Shown: positions 33,420-39,990 of the stretch, one piece after another | Numbering within the stretch: the first letter of the stretch is position 1 | How the letters are laid out: each line of letters starts with the position of its first letter | NCBI RefSeq assembly: GCF_009735685.1 | Contig: NZ_WHPN01000429.1 | Span: 1-64,000 of the forward strand | Reading direction: 5' to 3' | DNA: 64,000 nucleotides | From: Streptomyces lycii | GTDB taxonomy: Bacteria > Actinomycetota > Actinomycetes > Streptomycetales > Streptomycetaceae | Made by a program: the position numbers and the translations under genes | The notes under the pieces: generated by a model | The model's input: only the letters and a program-made list of their open reading frames with translations | The model's database searches: none | Told to the model about the DNA's origin: nothing

Positions 33420-34237
33420 AGCTCACCTGCCAACTGCTCGATGAAGGCCACGGACTCCGTCAGCCCGAGAGCCTGTGTGCGAATCATCGTATGCCGCCGC
33501 ATGAGGACGCTCACCTCGTCCGGCTTGGACACCAGAAGGCTCGTGCCCTGGCCCTCCAGGTACACGAGAGGCGTGTGCTCCGGAGTTTCGATGACCTTCA
33601 TCGCTCCGCGCAGCCCCGCATGGCCGGTCCGGTCCAGTGGCATCACTTGCAGGACGACATTGGGCCGCGCCGCGCACTCGATCAAGTACCGGTACTGCTC
33701 CTTGGTCACCGTTGAGCCGCCGATCCTCTGTCGAAGAGCAGCCTCTTCAAGTACGACGTGCACAACGGCCACCGGCCGCCGGTCGAACAACACCTTGCGG
33801 GCCATGCGAGCCTCGACGAGTTTTTCCACCTCTTCCTCGTCGAGCGGGGGGAAGTCGCATCGGAACAGCTCACGCGCGTAGCTCTCGGTCTGGAGAAGTC
33901 CTTCGAGCACCTGGGGGCAGTACGAGGAAACGCTGAGAGCCTCAGCTTCCAGCTGCACGAAGCCCTGAAAGTAGGCGGGGTACCGCTCCAAGCGCAGATA
34001 CTTCGAAGCCGCCGCGATCAACCCGCCGGCGTCCAACGCCTCCTCGGCCCGCGCAATGAACTCGTTCGTGGCGGGACGGGCGCAGGTCTCCACGGAGCTG
34101 ACCGCTGCCCCGGTGTAGTTCATCCGGGAGCCGAGCTCGTCCTGGGTCAGCCCGGCCCGCTCGCGCAGCTTCCGCAGCACCTCGGCGAAGTACTGGGTGG
34201 CGGGTGAGGCGGTTTCCTTGTTCTTGGCCAGTGGCAT
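33416..34237 (-). CDS. XRE-family regulator with DUF5753
   Basis: 273 residues from ATG 34237. N-terminal Cro/C1 helix-turn-helix LRKLRERAGLTQDELGSRMNYTGAAVSSVETCARPATNEFIARAEEALDAGG (about 20-71). The C-terminal DUF5753 (about 80-270) has FQGFVQLEAEALSVSSYCPQVLEGLLQTESYARELF, LEEAALRQRIGG, PNVVLQVMPL, and VYLEGQGTSLLVSKPDEV. It is WhiJ-like in architecture and paired with DUF397. The pair sits between T7SS genes and might regulate them or be an unrelated insertion. Confidence 0.92.
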   Translation of the reverse strand: MPLAKNKETASPATQYFAEVLRKLRERAGLTQDELGSRMNYTGAAVSSVETCARPATNEFIARAEEALDAGGLIAAASKYLRLERYPAYFQGFVQLEAEALSVSSYCPQVLEGLLQTESYARELFRCDFPPLDEEEVEKLVEARMARKVLFDRRPVAVVHVVLEEAALRQRIGGSTVTKEQYRYLIECAARPNVVLQVMPLDRTGHAGLRGAMKVIETPEHTPLVYLEGQGTSLLVSKPDEVSVLMRRHTMIRTQALGLTESVAFIEQLAGEL

Positions 34238-34344
34238 ACGAGCTGCCCCCTCAACGCGGTCCAACGCGTGATCAACGCACGGCGGCTGAGGCTGGGCAGT
34301 CACCCGCGTCGATGCTCCGACCCTGGTCAAGCTAGCCGTGCGGC

Positions 34345-34821
34345 ATGGAGAGTGGCGAGGTGAACACAGAAAGTAACCCCGAAGGTGGCGTTCCGCTCTG
34401 GCTGCCCGCCACCGGGTACCAACTGCGCAAGGCGGGAATCCACTTCGACGCCGTCCGCGTATCCGGCGCCCTCGGCCGAGAGCTGGCCGACCGGCTGGCG
34501 ACACTCACCAACGGTGATCCGGGTCCGATCGTGGAGCAGGCCAACGGGGACAGCCCCGTCTACTTCCTCGTACCGCCGGGCAGTACGTCCCGCCGCCCCT
34601 GGCCGACGGTCGCCCAGCGCCTGACCGCGAACGCGCTGCACGGTGACTGCTACGTCGGCATCCCCGCTCTCCAGGGCCACACCTGGCCCCTGAGTTGGCG
34701 CTACGAACCCACCGCCCCGAACCGCCTGGTCCATCCGCTGCTGCTGTACGTGACCCTGTGCATCATGACGGGACGGTTCGCTGCCGTGCGGGATTCGCTT
34801 GCCCGTGAATGGGCGGAATAG
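34345..34821 (+). CDS. Unrecognised protein divergent from the XRE gene
   Basis: 158 residues from ATG 34345. Motifs seen: FDAVRVSGALGRELADRLA (about 33-51), GPIVEQANGDSPVYFLVPPGS (about 60-80) and CYVGIPALQGHTWPLSWRY (about 101-119). The pattern 'FDAVRV...GPV/I...FLVPPG...YV-IP' recalls small primase/polymerase-like proteins common near such regulators in Streptomyces, but I cannot confirm that. No signal peptide; a hydrophobic stretch HPLLLYVTLCIMTG lies near the end. Confidence 0.65.
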   Translation: MESGEVNTESNPEGGVPLWLPATGYQLRKAGIHFDAVRVSGALGRELADRLATLTNGDPGPIVEQANGDSPVYFLVPPGSTSRRPWPTVAQRLTANALHGDCYVGIPALQGHTWPLSWRYEPTAPNRLVHPLLLYVTLCIMTGRFAAVRDSLAREWAE

Positions 34822-34850
34822 CCGGTCGGCTGCCAACCGGATTTCGGTCC

Positions 34851-35450
34851 TCAGCTGTCCTGCTGTGCCTCTTCGAGGTCCCTCACCCACAGTGTCCGGA
34901 TGAAGTCGTCGCACTCGTCCAGGTGCGCGGCCAGCCAGCCGGGGTCGAAGGCCACGGTTCGAACTGACAAGTCGAAACCGAATCTCTCCAGCCGCCAGGC
35001 GAAATTAAGTGAGACCGCCAGTTCGTTGTCCTGGGTTTTCCAGTAGCGCAGGGAACGCAGGCCCTGACCAAGCCGGTCGGTGCTGAACATGTCGACCTCA
35101 ACAGGGCGCACGGGGCTGGCTTCGTTGGCTTGGACGGCGGTCATCAGGCTTTCCATGCGGTCGCCCTCGGCTGGGAAATAGAGGGCGTAGAAGGCTTGGG
35201 GGAGACCGCGGGGATCAGGAGCGTAGAGAAACACCTGCTGGGCAGGGATCGTACCCGGAATTCCCTCGGCGAGCATGTCCAGACGCACGGCCAGAGCTCG
35301 CACATCCCGCCGTTTCGGCCGCTTCTTGTGCAGCCTCCAGAGGAGTTCCGCATTGCCATGCGCCCAGTCGTTGCGCTCCTGGACGCTGTCCCAGCGCAAC
35401 GGCATCAGCAGCCATTCCTCTGGATTTGAATCGGTCTCGATGAAAATCAT
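34851..35450 (-). CDS. Unrecognised protein of about 200 residues, T7SS locus
   Basis: 199 residues from ATG 35450 (ggag 6 bases upstream, ATGA overlap with the upstream gene). MIFIETDSNPEEWLLMPLRWDSVQERNDWAHGNAELLW starts it, and FAWRLERFGFDLSVRTVAFDPGWLAAHLDECDDFIRTLWV ends it. The layout, a short N-terminal 'W-x-P' segment, a central helical part and a final strand-helix ending in a hydrophobic-aromatic pattern, resembles the next gene and 46244-46897. Function unknown; coupled to its neighbours. Confidence 0.68.
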   Translation of the reverse strand: MIFIETDSNPEEWLLMPLRWDSVQERNDWAHGNAELLWRLHKKRPKRRDVRALAVRLDMLAEGIPGTIPAQQVFLYAPDPRGLPQAFYALYFPAEGDRMESLMTAVQANEASPVRPVEVDMFSTDRLGQGLRSLRYWKTQDNELAVSLNFAWRLERFGFDLSVRTVAFDPGWLAAHLDECDDFIRTLWVRDLEEAQQDS

Positions 35451-36079
35451 GAACAGCTCCAGCGGAAGGTGGTCATGACGGCGTCGAAGAGTTCCACCAG
35501 GACCTCCGCGAAGTCGCCGTGAGGGTCGCCGTCGGCAAGGGTGCTGAAACAGACCATCAGCCACTGGGGAGTGGAGCTGCCGGGCACCGGAAGGACGTAC
35601 TCGATACGGCGCGAGGCCTCCGCCACGTCCCGGTCCGGGTCGGCCCCGACGGTCTTGTCCACGCGCACACCGTCCGCGCCGTCGGCGGTGACCGGCTCGC
35701 TGCTGCTTCCGTCGGAGAGGAGAGCGGCCACGACCGTACCGCTGTCGGCGCTGCCGCCGGGGCCGGAAAGCATCTCGGACACGATGATCGACGCGGCGAT
35801 GAGCGTGCCGTGAATGCGCTCGACCGGCAGGTACAGCGTAAGCCCGTTGGACTTGCGGGCTTGTTTCACCGCCTTGTTGAGCTGCTTCATCAGCTCCAAA
35901 CGGGCTTTGACGACGTCGTCCCTCGGTATGTCGTCTGGCATGTCCTCAATGGCCCGGTCGATGATGCGCTTGACCGCCCGCTCCGTGCCCTCCCGCAGCG
36001 GAATGTGGTCCCAACCCGGGGGCGGCACGAGGGTGTAGCCGACAGGAATTGACTGTTCCGCCTCAGTGGCGTCAGGCAC
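35447..36079 (-). CDS. Unrecognised protein of about 210 residues, T7SS locus
   Basis: 210 residues. IPVGYTLVPPPGWDHIPLREGTERAVKRIIDRAIEDMPDDIPRDDVVKARLELMKQL (about 10-66) and a C-terminal VLPVPGSSTPQWLMVCFSTLADGDPHGDFAEVLVELFDAVMTTFRW. The ending matches 46244-46897 (VALVAGSS..., LADSFFDVFDAVTSTF) in spacing and residues, so the two are probably homologous. That N-terminal W/P motif plus C-terminal LFDAV-TF pattern marks a candidate T7SS accessory family. Overlaps genes on both sides. Confidence 0.7.
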   Translation of the reverse strand: MPDATEAEQSIPVGYTLVPPPGWDHIPLREGTERAVKRIIDRAIEDMPDDIPRDDVVKARLELMKQLNKAVKQARKSNGLTLYLPVERIHGTLIAASIIVSEMLSGPGGSADSGTVVAALLSDGSSSEPVTADGADGVRVDKTVGADPDRDVAEASRRIEYVLPVPGSSTPQWLMVCFSTLADGDPHGDFAEVLVELFDAVMTTFRWSCS

Positions 36080-36428
36080 GCCGGTACCTCTCCGCGATGA
36101 AGAAGCCCGCGACGAGAAGCGGAGTCACGATGGCACATGCTGCCGCGGGCCAGAATCCGGTGACGGTTGCCGGCACGACAAGTATGAAAGAGACGGCAAG
36201 GGCATGAGTCAGCATCGGCGGGCGGTTGGCGTGCCAGGGGTTTTTGACGAAGATGTACAGCAAGCCCAGAATCCCGGCAGCGACGACGGCCCGTTGAAGC
36301 CACATCCATGCGGTGGTAAATGAACTCGGGCTCACGGCATAAAGAAGCATGTACACCAGTACGGACCCGAACGGCGCGATGACGCAAAGGCGTGCCGCGG
36401 CCACGACTCCACCGCCAAGGCGATGCAT
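36072..36428 (-). CDS. Small membrane protein, T7SS locus
   Basis: 118 residues from ATG 36428 (aggcgga upstream). Four hydrophobic segments: VVAAARLCVIAPFGSVLVYMLLYAV (about 8-32), a second at about 41-60 (LQRAVVAAGILGLLYIF), MLTHALAVSFILVVPATVTGF (about 71-91), and AACAIVTPLLVAGFFIAERY. Overlaps the following gene by 8 bp. No family recognised. The open frame upstream to 36566 is probably not translated. Confidence 0.65.
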   Translation of the reverse strand: MHRLGGGVVAAARLCVIAPFGSVLVYMLLYAVSPSSFTTAWMWLQRAVVAAGILGLLYIFVKNPWHANRPPMLTHALAVSFILVVPATVTGFWPAAACAIVTPLLVAGFFIAERYRRA

Positions 36429-36504
36429 AATTCCGCCTCTCACGGGAAAATTTCGACTGGTGTTGGGCACGAGAACGCCTTCTTGTGGTCGGAGGGGCGA
36501 AAGA

Positions 36505-37827
36505 TCACCAATGGGTATCCACTGGAGGCCTCCATGTATTTCCCTTCCAGTCGTTGTATCCTTCATTGAAGGACTTCCATGGAGCTGAGTCGCTTTGTCC
36601 GAGCGCCTTGTCCGTCAAGTCTGCCCCCGTACCGATATAAGCGGCCGTCAGCGAAGTTGCGTAAGCAGCGTTAGCGGTGACGCGCGTGCCTGTGGGCACC
36701 GCATCGGGGAACGATGCTGCGTTCTTCATGATGTTCGCGCGAATCTTCGCCGCACCGTCGTCGCCCAGGTTGAACGCCGTGGTGACTCTGCTGACCTCGG
36801 TATCCGTCGATACGCGGCCCGCGTCGTCCAGGATATTCCTGCGGAGGAGGGTTCGGGATTCCCTGGCGGAGGCGCGGATCGCGTCATCTGACGTCGTGGC
36901 GATTGTTCTGCCCAACTCGTCCATGACGCGAGAGTGGGAGCGAATTCCGTCTTTGAGCTTGCTGACCCGGGAAAGGGCTGCCGCCGCCTTCGTGGTCGAG
37001 TTCGCGCCTTTGAGCATCGCGACGCCAAGCCGTCCGGCCCCCATAGTGAGAAGCCCGGCGGAGTCCATGGCGACGTCCATCCAGCTGGCGTCTCCCGATG
37101 CCACCAGCAGAAGTCGGGTCCCGACCACGAGCAAGCCCGCGACCAGCAGGAAGACAGCCACGTTAAGTCCGGGAATGAAGATGGCGATCACTCCGACAAA
37201 GGTTGCGATCCACCCCAGGACATCGATTACCACCTTGATCCAGTCCGCGTTCTCGTGGACCCATCCCTTGACGTTGTCCCACCAGCTGTCCTCGATGACG
37301 TCGTCGAGCTGGTCACGGATCTTGCTCGCGTGGTGCCGGGCGCGTTCGTCGCGGTCGCCCTTGATGCGGTCGAGCTGGTCGCGGTACGAGCGCAGCGGGT
37401 CGTCACCCGTGTCCCTCGGGGAGTCCGTGGGCGTACTGCCGTCGCCCGACTGCTGCTTGCTCTTTTCCGCCTCGTGCTCCTCGTGGGCCTTCTTCGCATT
37501 GCTCAGTACGGTGTCGGCCTCCTTCTGGAAGCCTTCGAGGTCGTTCGCCCAATTGGTGAGGTGCCCGTGGACGCGCTCGTAGCGGCCGGCGACCTCGCGC
37601 AGGTGCTTTTCGAGGACGCCGGACTCCTCGCGGAGCTTGGTCGCGTACTTGCCCTTGAGTTCGTTGTCGTCACCGATGCCGCGCAGCAGCCGGGCCTGGT
37701 CGCGCAGTGACTTCGCGACGCCCTTCATGTGCTTGACCTCGTCCCGTATCTCCTCCGGATCGCCCGGTACCGGGTCGGTCTCGGCGAGAGGCTGCCAGTC
37801 TCGGGGCCGGGTCCTGGGTGGGGTCAC
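36505..37827 (-). CDS. Putative T7SS-secreted protein B
   Basis: 440 residues. DWQPLAETDPVPGDPEEIRDEVKHMKGVAKSLRDQARLLRGI (about 10-51) resembles the T7SS_signal start. A long helical/coiled-coil region follows (about 55-185) with a W-A-N-D-L-E-G-F turn near 93-100, then hydrophobic spans (about 195-250, VIDVLGWIATFVGVIAIFIPGLNVAVFLLVAGLLVVGTRLLLVASG), and a basic helical C-terminus to PWKSFNEGYNDWKGNTWRPPVDTHW. Same architecture as 30991-32352 but low identity. No known toxin domain. It overlaps the upstream WXG-like gene (ATGA), so the two may be co-secreted. Confidence 0.75.
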   Translation of the reverse strand: MTPPRTRPRDWQPLAETDPVPGDPEEIRDEVKHMKGVAKSLRDQARLLRGIGDDNELKGKYATKLREESGVLEKHLREVAGRYERVHGHLTNWANDLEGFQKEADTVLSNAKKAHEEHEAEKSKQQSGDGSTPTDSPRDTGDDPLRSYRDQLDRIKGDRDERARHHASKIRDQLDDVIEDSWWDNVKGWVHENADWIKVVIDVLGWIATFVGVIAIFIPGLNVAVFLLVAGLLVVGTRLLLVASGDASWMDVAMDSAGLLTMGAGRLGVAMLKGANSTTKAAAALSRVSKLKDGIRSHSRVMDELGRTIATTSDDAIRASARESRTLLRRNILDDAGRVSTDTEVSRVTTAFNLGDDGAAKIRANIMKNAASFPDAVPTGTRVTANAAYATSLTAAYIGTGADLTDKALGQSDSAPWKSFNEGYNDWKGNTWRPPVDTHW

Positions 37828-38126
37828 TTCTTCTTGTCCTTGCGCAGTTCCTTCGCCAGCTTGGCGTCCAGTCCGGTGAAGCTGTCGATGGTCCCGCCGA
37901 TCAGCTTCCCCACCGACTCGATGCTGTCGAGCATCTTTGACCGGTAGTCGTCCCAGTTGTCGAAGAATTCGTCCATGGCGTCCGTGATCTCACTGTGGCC
38001 CCAGTGGGAATGCATGTCCTCGGACCGGCTGCCGAGGTTCTTGAACTCCTTCTGGAGTCCCTTGAGAAGCGTCTCCGAGTCCACCAGCAGATTGATGTTG
38101 ACTATGAGATCCGCGTCGTTGGCCAT
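37824..38126 (-). CDS. WXG100-like small T7SS substrate
   Basis: 100 residues. Helix-turn-helix plan with HSHWGHSEITDAM (about 39-51), containing H-W-G close to the W-x-G turn, and a C-terminus SFTGLDAKLAKELRKDKKK with the F-x-x-L-D motif and Lys tail shared with the other small proteins here. Directly upstream of and overlapping the T7SS-secreted protein B gene, the typical order for a WXG partner and its long substrate. Confidence 0.72.
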   Translation of the reverse strand: MANDADLIVNINLLVDSETLLKGLQKEFKNLGSRSEDMHSHWGHSEITDAMDEFFDNWDDYRSKMLDSIESVGKLIGGTIDSFTGLDAKLAKELRKDKKK

Positions 38127-38174
38127 GTGTACGTGGTCCGCTTTCTCCTGGCAGGGAGGGCTGGGCTGGCCCGT

Positions 38175-39209
38175 TTACCGGTTGATCGCCTGGACTTCCT
38201 GCACGGTGATGTCCTGTGTCGTACCGAAGGTGCCGTCCGGCAGGTCGCCGCCGGCGCCGCCGGTGCCGGTCCACTCGACCTCCCAGGTGATGGTCGCCCG
38301 CATTTCGTATGGCCCGGACACTGTGCTGGCCCGCAGGTATGTCATGCCGCAGGGGGGATCCTGATCCTCTGCCCCTCTTGTGTAGGGGGTGCCGATGGTC
38401 CCTTCCTCCCGGAGTGTGCACTCTCCAGAGGGCGGGTGGATGGTCGCGTCCTTCGTGCCCGGCTCCAGCTTCAGTGAGACCGGTGTCGCGGTCGTGGTCG
38501 CCTCTATACCGAGCTCTTCCAGTGAAGCCGTTACCGAGACGGGCTTGAAGGAACTACTGTCCAGCCAGGCCCACGTTGCCAGATTGACTTTCTGGTTTGC
38601 GGCTGCCGGTGAGAGTTGCACTTCGCTGTCGGGCACACGAATCTTGCTGTACGCCAGCCCGGCCAGCACCTCGGGAGTTACGGCATTCTCGTGCTCAGGC
38701 GGCTCGCCGTTGTCCACCCAGAAGATGGGGTCCATGCAGGCAAAAATGTCCCCGCCTTCTTCGTATGGCAACGCGGCGCGATCCCACCACATCCCCTCGC
38801 CCGCTTTGGCAAGATTGTAGTCCTTGTAAGGGTTACCGTTGATGTAGCGATGTTCGAACTGTTGAATAGCTTCGCCCAACCCGCTTGTGTGCGGTTGGTT
38901 TCTGGCTTCCTCGTGTTTCTGCTTGAGCTCTTCGGGGGTGTATGCCGGCTCGTACCAACACGGAGGAGGGGACCAGTCTGTCGAAGCCGAGACGTTGAGG
39001 GGGCCGCTGGACGGGCCCGCAGCATTTCTCTTCAGGTTGAAGCGGACTCTTGAGTAGACCTCGTCGCCCTGTGCGCCGCCCTCCGCCTCTACCGCGCCCT
39101 CGTCCTTGTCTCCAGGGCGTGCGGCGTGGGCCTCGATCGGGAGGAGGACGGAAGCGACCACGGTGCCGACAGCGAGTCCCCACCACAGCTGCCGCTTCAC
39201 GGCTGGCAC
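38175..39209 (-). CDS. Secreted protein of the T7SS-associated cassette, copy B
   Basis: 344 residues from GTG 39209 (gaggtg 8 bases upstream, mirroring copy A). Signal peptide about 1-27 (QLWWGLAVGTVVASVLLPIEAHA). Mature protein shares with copy A: DWSPPPCWYEPAYTPEELK, NPYKDYNLAKAGEGMWWD, PIFWVDNGEPP, LATWAWLDSSSFKPVSVTAS, TATPVSLKLEPGTKDA, IGTPYTRGAE, PPCGMTYLRAS and GTFGTTQDITVQEVQAINR. The C-terminal half is clearly better conserved (about 70 percent by eye) than the N-terminal half. Function unknown; probably extracellular. Confidence 0.82.
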   Translation of the reverse strand: MPAVKRQLWWGLAVGTVVASVLLPIEAHAARPGDKDEGAVEAEGGAQGDEVYSRVRFNLKRNAAGPSSGPLNVSASTDWSPPPCWYEPAYTPEELKQKHEEARNQPHTSGLGEAIQQFEHRYINGNPYKDYNLAKAGEGMWWDRAALPYEEGGDIFACMDPIFWVDNGEPPEHENAVTPEVLAGLAYSKIRVPDSEVQLSPAAANQKVNLATWAWLDSSSFKPVSVTASLEELGIEATTTATPVSLKLEPGTKDATIHPPSGECTLREEGTIGTPYTRGAEDQDPPCGMTYLRASTVSGPYEMRATITWEVEWTGTGGAGGDLPDGTFGTTQDITVQEVQAINR

Positions 39210-39847
39210 TGCTCTGCACCTCGCTGTGACTTGACACCGGTGGTCTGCCACACCCCTGCCTCGTTGCGGTCGAGCCGGGTGTCGTAGAAGACGTAGGAGT
39301 TCTCGTCGGGTGCAGATTGGAGCACCTTGCCGGTCTTGCGCTCCTTGGCGAAACCCTTGGTCTCGTCGCTGCAGTAGGTGAGCCGAGCCGAGCCGTCCGA
39401 CCGGAATGTCACGGAGCGGTCGAAATAGCGCACGGTGCCGGTGACGGACAGGTCGTCGTCCACGTAACTCTGGATGGACTTGGCCGCACTTACCGCGGCG
39501 TCCCGAGCGGAGTAGAAGTACACCGGTTCGGATTCTGGGTCACCTTCGATGATGGCCGCGTCGATGGCCCGCAGGCGTTGCTCGTTGTCACTGAGCACCG
39601 CGTCTTTCTTCGGGTCACCTGTCTTGCGGTTCTCGAAAATCAGTACATCGTCCTTCGGCAGCTTGATCGACGGGCGCTTGCTGTCGTCCGGTGCCGAGGC
39701 GCTCGGTGAAGATGACGAAGCGTCTTCCGCGCCTGCGATCTTGTCGTCGGACTTGCCTTCCGGGTCGTCACCGCTGCCGCAGCCTGAGAGAAGCAGGGCG
39801 GTGCAGGCGGTGAGCGCTGCCGCAGCGGTCAGGTGGCGGTGGGTCAC
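39197..39847 (-). CDS. Lipoprotein of the T7SS-associated cassette, copy B
   Basis: 216 residues from GTG 39847. The first 23 residues (MTHRHLTAAAALTACTALLL then SGC) match copy A almost exactly, lipobox LLLSGC with Cys23. The Ser/Pro/Asp linker is followed by RPSIKLPKDDVLIFENRKTGDPKKDAVLSDNEQRLRAIDAAIIEGDPE, YFDRSVTFRSDGSARLTYCSDET and KSQRGAEQCQP. First gene of the two-gene cassette; likely lies on the outer face of the membrane near the secretion machine (inference). Confidence 0.82.
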   Translation of the reverse strand: MTHRHLTAAAALTACTALLLSGCGSGDDPEGKSDDKIAGAEDASSSSPSASAPDDSKRPSIKLPKDDVLIFENRKTGDPKKDAVLSDNEQRLRAIDAAIIEGDPESEPVYFYSARDAAVSAAKSIQSYVDDDLSVTGTVRYFDRSVTFRSDGSARLTYCSDETKGFAKERKTGKVLQSAPDENSYVFYDTRLDRNEAGVWQTTGVKSQRGAEQCQP

Positions 39848-39885
39848 GGGTGCTGCTCCTGGAACTCTGGACTGCGTGGTCGGCC

Positions 39886-39951
39886 ATCACCGTATGCGGT
39901 TCGACTGACAACACACAGTGTTCGTAACCGCATTGAGAGCAACCCCTCACA
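39886..39951 (-). promoter_or_regulatory. Conserved upstream region of lipoprotein cassette B
   Basis: Carries atcaccgtatgcg (39886-39898) and cagtgttcgtaaccgcattgag with caacccctcaca (39916-39951), matching 28668-28732. The conserved order and spacing indicate that the promoter was copied with the genes or is bound by a common regulator. Confidence 0.5.
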
Positions 39952-39990
39952 GTCCGCGAGCACCGGCGCGCCGACACCCGCGTGGCACCG

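Noticed and set aside
33225-34821. Mobile-element insertion into the T7SS locus
   Set aside because: No transposase, integrase, terminal inverted repeats or target duplication seen around the XRE/DUF397 module.
36432-36566. N-terminal extension of the small membrane protein at 36072
   Set aside because: ATG 36428 has a ribosome site and begins directly with membrane-protein sequence; the extension is non-conserved-looking.
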